Assembly (NCBI GenBank): GCA_008704415.1
Contig: VXIS01000600.1
Coordinates: 1 to 12,842, forward strand
Length of the DNA: 12,842 nucleotides
Direction of reading: 5' to 3'
DNA from: Sphaerosporella brunnea
Taxonomy: Eukaryota; Ascomycota; Pezizomycetes; Pezizales; Pyronemataceae
Under the pieces are notes generated by a model. That model saw only the letters and a program-made list of their open reading frames with translations, was not told the DNA's origin and made no database searches. Positions within the stretch are counted from its first letter, which is position 1. Each line of letters starts with the position of its first letter. A program made the position numbers and the translations under genes. Of the stretch, positions 1-8,417 are shown in pieces.

Positions 1-1916
1 TGCACCGCTGTGCAGCCGCCGCTGATGGTGCTTTGTAGCCTGCTGAAGCAGTTGGTGCTGCAGATGCCAGAGTTTCCGAATGCCCTCGAGGTGCTCTATG
101 ACTCGCTAGTCAAGTCTGAAAAGCGGCCTGGACTGGAGGAGATATTCGCGCTTCTGGTAGGAGGGGTGCGCACCGCTTTCGAAAGTGTGTACATTGTGTG
201 CGATGCACTCGATGAGTGCGATCCGCAGACTCAGCGCTCTGCACTATTGCCGTTGTTGAAGCGGATGGCAGCGCAAGGCTGCAGAGTGCTCGTAACCAGC
301 CGTCCACACCCGGAAGATATCCAGGATGCATTCAGCGAAGATGCTGGAAAGATCGAACTTCTCGCGCAGGCTGAGGATCTCCGCTCTTATGTGCAAGCAC
401 GAATCGACAGCAGTGGGCGAGCACGGCGGATAATCCGCGGGAGCAGATACGAGGACGAGATAATCTCCGAGCTTGTATCCTCCGCCAAGGGAATGTAAGC
501 CATTACAGCTCCATATTCCTCACGCATTAACCGCTGATAAGCTCCAGGTTTTTGCTTGTCCAATTTCACATCGATCACCTATGCCAGCTCACCACTGTGA
601 AGCAGGTACGGCAAGAGCTAGCAAAACTAAAACAAGACGCGATGGAGGAAAGGCCACTTGACCCTACCTACGACCGCGCAGTTGAGCTTTTACGAAGCCA
701 AGGTCGTTTCGAGGTACAGCTGGCGCTAAAGATCCTTCTATGGATCACCAAAGCTCCCAGGCCCCTACTTGTTGATGAGCTACGGATTGCGGTGGCCATA
801 GAAGCTGGGGAATATGAGCTCGACTATGACGAGGATATCCCCAGTGTATCCACGCTTACCGATGTCTGCGCGGGCTTGGTGGATATCGATGAGAACGGCA
901 AGGCAATCCGGTTGATTCATTATACCGCGCAGGAATACTTGGTACGGAAGGGAATAATTCCAGACAGCAGCACGGACCCGGAGTTCAACATCGCATTATC
1001 TTGCATAACATACCTCTCCTTCACTGCATTTTCGGACGGCAACACCAGCATCGAAGCAATCAGCAGCTCCCCACCCAACAAGAACCACACCCACGTCCGC
1101 CAATTCCTTAAACGCAGCCCCGACACCCAACACCTGCTTCACACACACCCGTTCCTGCACTACGCGTCAACAAACCTCAGCTTCCACCTCCACCAGCATC
1201 CCCAAAGCCCGGCCACAACAACACAGGCATTCCTCCACTTCCTTTCCCTCCCCGGCAACATCGCCACCTACTTCCGCACACTAACCTTCCAAACCCGCGA
1301 ACACTACGCCTTCCGCGGGCTGGAATCCCACCCCGCCTGCGTAGCCGCTGTAATCGGGCACCTCCCAGCACTATTACATCTCGCCGCCGCCGCCACAGCC
1401 GACCACAACGGCCGCACCGCACTCTCCTGGGCAGCGCGTCACGGCCACGCAGACATCGTAAACCACCTCCTCCGCCTCACCTCGCCGGAGGACATCAACG
1501 CGGCCGACTCCTACCACAAAACGCCGCTCATCCACGCCGCCCACTTCGGCAACCTTGAGATCGTGCAAGCCCTCCTGCAGCACGGCGCAGCCGTGGACGC
1601 GAAGGATCTGGATGGGTGGACGCCGCTGCTGTGGGCGTCGCAGTGGGGACACGAGGGCGTGGTCCGGGTGCTGCTCGATCACGGCGCGGACCCGGACGTG
1701 AAGGATCGAGCGGGGTGGAGCGCGCTGTCGTGGGCTTGCAAAGAGGGCTTTGGCGGCGTGGTGAGAGCGCTGCTGGAAAAGGCCGATGTGCGCAGGGTGG
1801 ATTTTCCGGCGGCGAAACCGGTGCTGGATTGGGCGGCTGAGAAGGGGGAGAGTGAAGTTTGGGAGGTGCTGATGAGGAGGTGGAGGCAAATTGAGATGGT
1901 TGAAGGACAGATGTAG
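1..1916 (+). CDS. NACHT-ankyrin NLR (STAND) protein, 5' partial
   Basis: Probable NLR-type signal-transducing ATPase, cytoplasmic, of the class linked in fungi to incompatibility and non-self recognition. Join 1-494 and 548-1916; codon 1 is in phase at base 1 and no true start is visible, so the effector domain and P-loop lie upstream of the window. Seen: NACHT core with Walker B VYIVCDALDECD (187-222) and sensor strand VLVTSRP (286-306); the SAKGMFLLVQFHIDHL junction across the intron; a winged-helix-like region with RLIHYTAQEYL (about 909-941); then four ankyrin repeats plus a degenerate fifth (1401 to about 1880), ending ...MVEGQM at TAG. Exon 2 is open for 1.36 kb, so the gene looks functional. 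Family roles (ATP-dependent oligomerisation, ligand sensing by the repeats) are established knowledge; the specific ligand and effector cannot be told. Confidence 0.9.
495..547 (+). other. Spliceosomal intron in the NLR gene
   Basis: A 53-base intron starts GTAAGC and ends CTCCAG, with CTGAT about 12 bases before the acceptor as a branch site. Splicing after AT (493-494) and before G (548) restores ATG-TTT-TTG and the family motif KGMFLLVQFHID. Unspliced reading meets TAA at 496-498. Length and signals are typical of filamentous ascomycetes. Confidence 0.88.
1401..1880 (+). repeat. Ankyrin repeat array of the NLR gene
   Basis: Four recognisable ~33-residue units follow one another: NGRTALSWAARHGHADIV, HKTPLIHAAHFGNLEIV, DGWTPLLWASQWGHEGVV and AGWSALSWACKEGFGGVV, with the helix-2 and loop signature LLQHGAAVDAKD / LLDHGADPDVKD. 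A fifth, shortened unit (PVLDWAAEKGESEV) caps the C-terminus. Such arrays act as ligand or partner-binding surfaces. The units differ from each other, so this is not a recently expanded high-identity array. Confidence 0.88.
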
Positions 1917-2007
1917 TCCTTCTGAACCCGTATAGAATAATTGTACATTCTTGAGCAAGCATAGCAGCATCAAAATTTCCATCTCCAGCAGTAAAAATGC
2001 ATACCTA

Positions 2008-2017
2008 CCTTAGCAGG
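2008..2017 (+). repeat. Terminal repeat CCTTAGCAGG of copy 1
   Basis: CCTTAGCAGG follows TA and is preceded by TACC, giving TACCTACCTTAGC. One base differs from the 3045 terminus, and similarity to the inverted 3807 terminus continues inward (GGAAGGGCCTGG against GGAAAGAGGTGG). Confidence 0.6.
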
Positions 2018-2127
2018 AAGGGCCTGGGGGGGTTGGAAAATAGTCATGTAAGCGTTGTGAGCGTTATTTGCAAAAATTAGTTACATAATGGTTAGCCGCC
2101 TATAATGGTTCTGTTTTGACCACATCC

Positions 2128-2406
2128 TTACATAACTATCATTCGAAGTGCAGCCTTACATAACGACCCCCCCCCCCCCTTTTTCAAAACACGGTACACA
2201 TCTAAACAGCGTTTTTGTAGTAATACTGTCATGATCACGTACCAATATGTAATATTGCGGCACACATCGAGTGACTCCATATGTTTCAGAGCATCATCAA
2301 CCATCGCAGCGAAGGTGTTGAGTTTTTCAACAAGCTGTCCTTCTGCGAGAACTATGCTTCCGGCTTTGGCATCGTCACATCTCCCGGTTACTTTTTCATG
2401 CTGCAT
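2128..2406 (-). pseudogene. Unidentified short gene relic inside repeat copy 1
   Basis: An open stretch of 92 codons begins at ATG 2404-2406 on the minus strand. It contains KLNTFAAMVDDALKHMESLDV, matched in copy 2 by KLNTIAAI and ALEHAMSLDV once a frameshift is allowed. Just upstream, in another frame, lies MASPPSTPVTEATPPVDAA, a plausible original N-terminus, so the reading frame is probably broken here. The C13 run (2167-2179) gives a run of glycines near the end. I do not recognise the family. The helical, uncharged-rich core shared by both copies is the only hint of structure. Confidence 0.35.
2167..2179 (+). repeat. C13 homopolymer
   Basis: Thirteen C followed by five T, inside repeat copy 1. 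Confidence 0.9.
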
Positions 2407-2480
2407 CTACGGGCGGTGTCGCCTCTGTCACAGGGGTTGAAGGAGGCGAGGCCATAAGTCGGGTGCGCGTTATATCGATC

Positions 2481-2506
2481 ATGATGATGATGATGATGAT
2501 GATGAT
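2481..2506 (+). repeat. (ATG)n microsatellite
   Basis: Twenty-six bases of uninterrupted ATG/GAT repeat lie inside copy 1. Copy 2 has only a short CATCATCATC at the matching place (about 3329-3340), so this is a local expansion of an ancestral short tract. Confidence 0.9.
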
Positions 2507-2730
2507 ATGGCGAATACTACGGAGGGGGAGATGGCTGGCGCTTGGCGAGTACTATTGCCGCGGCGAGGTGCGGAAGGAACACAGATAAGCCTTTCAACGT
2601 ATACTCTCATAATGGTTATATAGCGAAAAACGGTTGTTGCTCACCCAGCTATGTACGTAGAAACGCACGCTCTTTTTTTTTTTTTTTCTGGCCTAAGTTA
2701 GCAACTGAGATACCGGTGTTGCAGATCGGA

Positions 2731-2742
2731 GGGGGGGGGGGG
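2731..2742 (+). repeat. G12 homopolymer at the unresolved end of copy 1
   Basis: Twelve G lie close to where the missing inverted terminus of copy 1 is expected. A T15 run sits at 2673-2687. Confidence 0.9.
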
Positions 2743-2760
2743 CAAGGAGACAGGCACATT

Positions 2761-3042
2761 TTGCGGGCTTGAAGTTGGTCGAGTTTTGGGTTGCGGAGAT
2801 GGCACAGTACGGCCTTCTATCAGACGGGGAACTTTTGCTTTGGATGTAGTTGTGTTTTTCTGGGGTGTTTGACCAACCGTTGATGGCCAGGTGCCCAAGA
2901 GCCTGGTGTCCGGATGGTACTGCATGCAGCATGCTGGGACATGCTGGATCCTCACAACATAGCTTTTGTTCCACAGCCGTACCGCTCTAGTTTGGAGACC
3001 AACATCCATAGAAGCGGTCATCCCACAAGTTTGATCCCTACC
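2761..3042. other. Spacer between the two inverted repeat copies, no gene seen
   Basis: Both strands have only short ORFs without recognisable motifs. There is a small palindrome-rich stretch around 2918-2945 (GCATGCAGCATGC, then GGACATGCTGG) and a CCAGG...CCTGG hairpin near 2887-2905. Nothing further can be supported. Confidence 0.5.
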
Positions 3043-3044
3043 TA

Positions 3045-3054
3045 CCTTAGCGGG
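3045..3054 (+). repeat. Left terminal inverted repeat of copy 2
   Basis: CCTTAGCGGG is the exact reverse complement of 3798-3807 and lies directly inside a TA. Confidence 0.65.
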
Positions 3055-3394
3055 TGGTTCTGAAAAGCATATAATAATGGCAATCTTAGCAGGCAGTGGC
3101 AATCATACGACACTCTCCTGGCGTTGAGGTTTCGAAAATATATGGATGGGTGATCATGATAGAGGGGTACGATTGTTGCGCTACTAACCATTATATGTTC
3201 ATTATATGAGATTATGTGTCCAAAAGCATATATGCCATGCTCTCCGCACCTCGCCGTCCGTCGCCGCCACGGCAAGGACCCCTGCCCCCGTCTCCACCTC
3301 CACAACCACTAACCTCCTCACCATCACGCCCATCATCATCAAAATTGTGCCCGACGACCCCAAACCCCCAAAACAAAAGCGACAGTACGATTAG

Positions 3395-3630
3395 ATGCAG
3401 CAGGTAAAAGTTAAATCGGGGGATCCAAAAAGCCCAAACCGAAGGCCTACTAGTCGTAGAGGTATAGCTTGCTGCAAAACTCAACACCATCGCTGCGATC
3501 CGCACTGGAACACGCGATGTCACTCGACGTTGTCGGAATCATTGCCTGCTGGCGGATGCTCATGTCAGGATTACCAAAGAAACCCGCTCTTTTAGCTAAG
3601 CAGGGTGTTTTGGAGCGGAGCCTTGTGTGA
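3395..3630 (+). pseudogene. Unidentified short gene relic inside repeat copy 2
   Basis: The sequence starts ATGCAGCAGG like the copy 1 relic (ATGCAGCATG). It carries KLNTIAAI (from about 3475) and, after a frame change, ALEHAMSLDVVGIIACW, then MLMSGL and a run to LERSLV and a stop near 3630. An in-frame TAG before LAAKLNT and the frame change show it is broken. Upstream, 3206-3394 codes a Ser/Thr/Pro-rich stretch ending KIVPDDPKPPKQKRQYD that may be its former N-terminal part. The family is unknown to me. Conservation of KLNT-AA and ALxHxxSLDV between copies supports former coding. Confidence 0.4.
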
Positions 3631-3797
3631 GGTGGCACTCCGAATGAGCATGATCAAAACCGAAAGCATACCGTGAGATAACCCTTATTTACCGAAAACC
3701 ATGATGCGACCATTATTGGAAAACAATCTTTATGAGCATTATATGACTTTCTTTTTCCCCGCAACGGTCACATACCCATTTGCCAAACCACCTCTTT

Positions 3798-3807
3798 CCC
3801 GCTAAGG
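3798..3807 (-). repeat. Right terminal inverted repeat of copy 2
   Basis: CCCGCTAAGG pairs with 3045-3054 and is followed by TA. Read inward on the minus strand (GGGAAAGAGGTGGTTTGG) it matches the copy 1 terminus at 2008 better than its own partner does. This suggests it is the same biological end as the copy 1 left end. Confidence 0.65.
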
Positions 3808-3809
3808 TA

Positions 3810-4557
3810 CCGAGAAGGCAAAATTTTGCATACAAGGGAGCCGACCTGGGTATTTAAGTGCGTATTCCCTTGCATCGTGCGCAGGATCTTGGTTGCTTTT
3901 ACTTCTATTCCATCATGATGGAGGCATGGGGGTCGGTTTGACCCTTGCGTGCGCTGAAGCTTAGAGTTTATACCTCCCCATGTACTACTGCATTGGGTCA
4001 TTATGGTACAAGGCAGAAAGTCAAAATCGCTGGAGACCCGGAATTTAGTTGGCTTTTGCTTCAAAATGTGTCTGTGCTCTGGTAATGACGGCATGTTCAA
4101 GAAGTGGAGTTACATTTCAAGCTCGCTGTTACAAACCTGGCGTGATCAAGGCTACAGAAGCGAACTCCGAAAAAAAACAAGCTTTAAAAGGTAGTACCGG
4201 TGGATATGTAGATTTAATGTGTGAAAAAAAAAATTCGAAACCAAGACTTGATGTGAGGGACATGCTACATCATGGTTTTGCTTAGTTGTATCGTGATTTT
4301 TCTGTCTTTATCTTTTTGCATGACTTGCAATCGTGAGCAAGAGCTGCTTTTTGTTGGGTATGTACGTCGTAAATCTTTCAAAGCAGCAATACCTTGTGTA
4401 AGATTTCAATAACGCTAATCCAGGCCCCAGGAAGGAGGATTACTGATATTCCGGTAGGTGTTCTATCTATCCGGGAGAGTCAAAGCGTTCTCTAGATCTC
4501 ACTGGTCCCGTGTTGCTGTGGGTCCTCGTGCTGGCGAGTTGAAATTGGCGTTAGAGG
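3810..4557. other. Intergenic, no gene seen
   Basis: Only short ORFs (up to 110 codons, minus strand 3768-4100, overlapping the end of copy 2) without recognisable motifs. A9 at about 4225-4233. No tRNA-like or repeat structure was noticed. Confidence 0.5.
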
Positions 4558-4612
4558 CGCCTATGAAAGCCCGTTACCAAGGTTACCAACTCCCCCGCGG
4601 TCTCGTTGACCA

Positions 4613-5050
4613 ATGCCCAAGGTCGCGTCGAAGTCCTTATTGTCGGAGCTCTCGCTTAACGCGCCTACGGCGTTTGTGGTATTGGGTCTAGGTCGCGTGA
4701 TATCAAAAGCATGCTCCGGCAAGCAGGAAACAAGTGTCACTCCGCCATCCAATATCGTTGCACGGGTACACCGTCCATCACTCATACCTGTCGCTGAAAC
4801 TCGGCAATTGGATTCCTCCTCCACACCGCATCCTCAACGAATTTCCCTGTTGACATACATAGGAGGCTACGTCCATCATTCAACAACCCTACAAGAACCA
4901 ACACTTAATCTGGCCCTTAACTACATCGAAACAATGGTGGAAAGTTTGCAGCGATATAGAGAGGCTGAACTTCGTCCAGCATACTTCAGCAGTTTCCTCG
5001 CAGGTAGAAGGTTCGAGAAGCCAACTCACATTCATGTAACCAAAGCAGAG
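4613..5050 (+). other. Possible hypothetical coding remnant, weak
   Basis: An ATG-started frame runs 210 codons (4613-5245), but its last ~65 codons are antisense to the ankyrin relic and are certainly a shadow. Only 4613-5050 could be real. It includes LLTYIGGYVHHSTTLQEP and LNYIETMVESLQRY. A second + frame just upstream reads NSPAVSLTNAQGRVEVL before a stop. No family is recognised and no start context stands out, so it may be chance. Confidence 0.15.
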
Positions 5051-5300
5051 TCAGAGGGAAGAACCATGATCGCGGAGCAGCTGAGCCGCCGCTCCGTGCG
5101 CGTGCGTACTTGTCGGCGGCCGAGATGTCAGCACCTCTGTCGATCAGCAGCTGGACTACTACCTTACGCCCGTTTTTCGCTGCGACGTACAGCGGTGTCC
5201 GCCCATACTTGTCGGTGCCCGAGACGTCGGCACCCCCGTCGATGAGCAGCGAGCAATGTCCAAGCCTCCCAACTGGCAAGCCAGGAGAATTAACTGGTCT
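5051..5300 (-). pseudogene. Ankyrin repeats of the decayed NLR
   Basis: Minus-strand reading gives LLIDGGADVSGTDKYG, RTPLYVAAKNGRKVVV, LLIDRGADISAADKY and, after a frame change at the GC-rich run near 5098, AAQLLRDHGSSL followed by TGA at 5051-5053. Just upstream, after a stop, another frame reads QLILLACQLGGLDIARC, the preceding unit. Roughly two full units remain. Intact relatives usually have more, so the tail may be truncated. Confidence 0.8.
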
Positions 5301-5639
5301 ATGCCAGCCTTCACTTTGTTTTAATCGTGTTGTATTCGGCCGCATGCGGCCATCACATACATAAAGAGTGGACGCAAAGCTACGCCTAGGCTCGGAGCCC
5401 TACTGTGGGGCCTGCACCTTTAAAGGTCAACCTTCACTACGGGGGGCTTCGACTCGAATGTGGTCGTGAACATCTGACTAAGCCCAAACACGCAAATGGA
5501 GGAAAGAGGGTGGTCCTTTTGTTGCTGTAAAACCCCCCACTCTACACCAAAAAGGATCTCTGGGAAACCAGACCTTAACCCTCAAGCGGTGATCGTTGAG
5601 CCACAGTCTCAGATATACAATTATCCCAGAGGCGGGTCA

Positions 5640-6121
5640 AATTTGACAGCCTTGTATGTTGTCGCAACGAGCGAAGTGCCATGGCCAAAATACCGCCGAG
5701 TATGACAACAGGTGGCAATTGCTGTAACTTCCTTCTTTGATTTCAAGCATTGTGTTCTGAGTATGCCAAGAGCTTGGAGTGCACAACAATGAAAGGCAGA
5801 CCTTCGCGATTTCGGCATGAGAATCGACTTTGCGCAGTTTGAATTCCAAGCATTCATCCACCGAAAGATGTGCAAGCCGGAAAACATTCAGCCGTTTTTC
5901 AGAACGAGGAGTTTTTAGCAAACTTTCAATTAAACATTCACAATTATGGTATCTTTGCGAGAGCACTCTCCTAGTTCGACCGTGATTGCATGAAAGAGGG
6001 TCACAATGTGCAATGGTTCGCATGAACATTGGAGTCATTGGAAAGCGCTGAGTGCTAGTCGAGGGGCGCTGCCATTTTGGACAAGAATACGCGTGTACAT
6101 CTGGTCGTAGGCGTCCTTCAG
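5640..6121 (-). pseudogene. WHD-like region of the decayed NLR
   Basis: Starting at 6121: LKDAYDQMYTRIL, NGSAPRLALSAFQ, then TGA (6035-6037) where relatives have Trp, then LQCSCEPLHIVTL and ITVELGE. After a frame change an open run (6038-5637) carries KRLNVFRLAHLSVDE, LRKVDSHAEIAKVCLSLL, SYSAVFWPWHFARC and GCQI. This is the region between NACHT and ankyrin repeats in fungal NLRs and is well conserved at the residue level, so the gene died fairly recently relative to its family. Confidence 0.82.
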
Positions 6122-6253
6122 GGTGCCTTCAGACTGCATCTTACGTCGTTTGAGGTGGAAATTTTGCAGAGAAAGGTGATCTGAAGCGCGGCTAGTTGGA
6201 ATCATCAGCTGCTGCGCTCAGGCTCATTTGCATCCGAAGTGGTCACGGCGAGC

Positions 6254-7327
6254 GAACATTCCCTTGGATCGCTGACAAAGGACATCGGCTTTGAGCTTAT
6301 GGTCGACATCACAATCAAGAAGCAACCCATCATCGATATTGTTCTGTACGTTCGTTTTCACGAACTGGTTGATGTCGTCGACATTGTCATTAGCTGCAAC
6401 TCAATCCTGGGAAACATCTCAAACTGCCGGCGAATGTCGGTATCCATCCGAGTCGTCGCAAAAAATCTTCACCAAATTTTTTGGATTTCGCAATGATATT
6501 CTTAAGTGCCTTTAGCAGATGTAGCCGGGTTTCGTTTTCGACTTCGTCCAAGGCGTCAATGCAAATAGTTGTCTGAGGATATATATCTGTGAGCTCCTGG
6601 CTTTCTGCAAGGCTCAGACATGGAGACTTTTGCTCTTGTTTCTCCCGGCACTGGTAGATATCGACGACCGGCTTCAGGAGTGTTCAGGATGCTTTCGGGC
6701 TTTCGGCGATTTTTCTCGGTTCGATTACAGTAGAAATATGCTAACTTCTCGGGCGTCGGATCCGAAAAGAAAGAGAACTCGTCCCGATAAAGAAGACTTA
6801 CGGATTCCCCGCAATAGTAAGAGTTTCGAAGCGCGCGATGATCTCCAAGTGCGATACTCTTCCTTCTTAAAAAGCCACTCGCCAGTGCCTTCTAGACGCC
6901 CCTCAGCGATACCTTTGTGGTGGGTTGTGTACGGGATATTGGATATCCATTCCAGGATTTCAGATCCCTTGAACCCTACTGCAGTGCGAGTGGACCACTC
7001 GCAGTTTGGGAAAATTTTGGTGCCTTTTAGAATTTGCTGTATATTATCAATTTGAGATCCGAGCCGTGACGTTGTCACGTTCATATCGCCCAGCAGCATG
7101 CGAAGTTTTTCGAACTCCGCCCGTGTAGCTAGGTACATGGAGTAACCATTGCATTGTTTTTTCGCGGTATGGCTGAAATACATTGAGCTTCGGCGACAGA
7201 AGCGTTCTGCCCGACAGTTTTCTGCAAGTGCTCAGCCTCATCGAGGTAATTGGAAATCTCTCCCGTGAATACTGCCTCGAGGTGGTTACTAGTATCCGAA
7301 AATGAATTAGCGGCAGTACGACCTTAT
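6254..7327 (-). pseudogene. Helical linker and NACHT domain part of the decayed NLR
   Basis: After the transposon the relic resumes with GRTAANSFSDTSNHLEAVF and ISNYLDEAEHLQKTVGQN (7323 to about 7190). Then EFEKLRMLLGDMNV and, from 6958, ILEWISNIPY and GRLEGTGEWL, the usual lead into NACHT. At 6808-6797 the P-loop is reduced to GIRKSS. After a frameshift come LAYFYCNRTEKNRRKPESIL (6745 to about 6680) and, in another frame, Walker B TTICIDALDEVEN (6569-6534). Then VDDINQFVKTNV (6382-6347) and LCQRSKGMF (6280-6254) close the domain. ATP binding would be lost. Confidence 0.82.
6797..6808 (-). other. Destroyed P-loop (Walker A) of the decayed NLR
   Basis: The minus strand reads GGA ATC CGT AAG (G-I-R-K) followed by SSLSGRV. 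Related NACHT domains have G-I-P-G-(A/S)-G-K-(S/T) here. Three codons are missing and the glycines are gone, while the flanking LLLRG and KSSL are intact, as expected for a 9-base in-frame deletion. Confidence 0.7.
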
Positions 7328-7330
7328 CCA

Positions 7331-7343
7331 AGGAGAACATTCA
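7331..7343 (+). repeat. Left copy of a 13-base direct repeat around the transposon
   Basis: AGGAGAACATTCA recurs as AGGAGAATATTCA at 8522-8534 with one transition. The NLR homology stops and resumes at about these two points, not at the TA of the transposon. Confidence 0.55.
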
Positions 7344-7370
7344 TAATAAGGGGCGCACAGGATAAGGGTA

Positions 7371-7404
7371 TAGTGCAGGCACTTATACACCTCGTCATCG
7401 CACG
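7371..7404 (+). repeat. Left terminal inverted repeat of the transposon
   Basis: Matches the reverse complement of 8418-8451 with about 80% identity and one 1-base gap. Preceded by TA at 7369-7370. Confidence 0.75.
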
Positions 7405-7790
7405 TCCCCGGATGGTGGGGATGGGTGGAGATGGACGACCACAATCAAAGCCGGTATCCCCGCGTCCGAACTCAGAGCAAAACAAACATTAAGCACCTAA
7501 AGCAGATGCGCTCTACAATCCAATCTTCTCCACTCCCACCGTTCCCGCACTTGCGTGCTGCCTTTCAAAAATCGCCATTATGGATTGTGAAAAGCTTGGA
7601 CCAGCGGAAACATGCACGGTCCCACTATAGCCAGCTGCCAATATTTTAAAGGTTACAATGTTTGCATAGAGAGCTCAGACCTGAGTCCTCTTTCGTCATG
7701 ACTTTCAGCAAATACGCACCAAATCCACAATGCCCGAGCCAGCTGCCCCCAAACTCGTATGCCACATCACAGCAGGGTGAACCAACAGCA

Positions 7791-8300
7791 ATGGGCAGAC
7801 CGAGCAAAAGAACCCTACATTTACGACGAGCTGGCGCCATCAGCGGGGCTCAGAAGCGCAGGCGTCTCAACAATGGCGAATCTCTCGGCGATGGCGGTTC
7901 CCTCGGCGCAGCCTGACTTTAAAGGTCAGCGCAGTCGGATTGAGGAGGTTGTCGAGGATGCGGGACACCTAGTAATGTTCTATCCTAAGTTCCACTGCGA
8001 ACTTAACTGGATCGAATAATACTGGGGCGCATGCAAGCACTATGCCCGAAAGCACTGCAACTACACTCTGCCCGGTATTTAACCCTTCCTCAGTAATGCA
8101 ACAGTAGCTAACAGCCATCAGGTCTTATGGAGGCAGTCCCTGAAGCTTTGGAGTCTGTGAAGCCATCGCTCATTTTCAAGTACTGGCGACGAACTTAGCG
8201 TATTATCCAGGCATATAGCGAAGGCACCACCTTTGGAGACAAGGAGTGCAGAGCGGGTCTATACCAGTCACCGGCGGGTCTCGCAGCGAGAGCTAGGCGC
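7791..8300 (+). pseudogene. Relic of a fungal DDE transposase
   Basis: ATG at 7791 starts MGRPSKRTLHLRRAG...AQKRRRL, a basic leader like those of fungal DDE transposases, ending at a stop near 7917. In another frame 7912-8019 reads RIEEVVEDAGHLVMF and YPKFHCELNWIE, then TAA (8017-8019), YWGACKHYARKHCNY, a further stop, and MEAVPEALESVKPSL, YWRRT, stop (8195-8197), IIQAYSEGTTFGDKE and SHRRV. The PKFHCELN-IE--WG block holds the third catalytic acidic residue of the DDE triad. The region with the first two aspartates is absent, so the middle of the gene was deleted. Family known from other fungi; exact clade not determined. Confidence 0.75.
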
Positions 8301-8417
8301 AGATGGGCAATAAATTGATTATTGGGGTCACGGCCCCAGCGTTCGCACCGAACTTTGGTCCCCACCACTTCGTACCATCTACACCGTGTCCGCTGCTTAC
8401 TTTCCGACGAAAATATC

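Larger units (their letters stand above)
2006..2760 (-). mobile_element. Degenerate TA-flanked repeat element, copy 1 (inverted relative to copy 2)
   Basis: The left end is TA (2006-2007) followed by CCTTAGCAGGAAGGG. Read inward it aligns, with gaps, to the reverse complement of copy 2 (3043-3809). Shared blocks include TCATTCG(A/G)AGTGC near 2140, CAAAACAC near 2187, ATCGCAGCGA-GGTGTTGAG near 2305-2325, GATGCAGCA near 2402, the GAT repeat, CCGCACCTCGCCG near 2560 and AACCATTAT near 2610. Differences are mostly transitions and small indels. The right end is not resolved; a G12 run at 2731-2742 sits where it is expected. Whether the element is a transposon, a MITE-like derivative or an inverted duplicated gene is inference. 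The strand given is that of the gene relic inside it. Confidence 0.6.
3043..3809 (+). mobile_element. Degenerate TA-flanked repeat element, copy 2 (767 bases)
   Basis: The copy is bounded by TA at 3043-3044 and 3808-3809. Perfect 10-base inverted termini lie just inside: CCTTAGCGGG (3045-3054) and CCCGCTAAGG (3798-3807). Inverted similarity continues across a 7-base gap as TGGTT. TA duplication with short inverted ends is the pattern of Tc1/mariner-superfamily elements or their MITE derivatives. The interior aligns in inverted orientation with 2006 to about 2760. No transposase motif is visible, so it would be non-autonomous. Confidence 0.65.

Noticed and set aside
1374..1982. 202-codon minus frame opposite the NLR
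   Set aside because: Antisense shadow of the ankyrin-coding exon; no independent motif.
2481..2506. Tandem repeats as a CRISPR array
   Set aside because: Simple trinucleotide microsatellite without spacers, in a eukaryotic context.
4613..5245. 210-codon + frame as a complete gene
   Set aside because: The 3' third is antisense to the ankyrin relic; only the first part is kept as a weak possibility.
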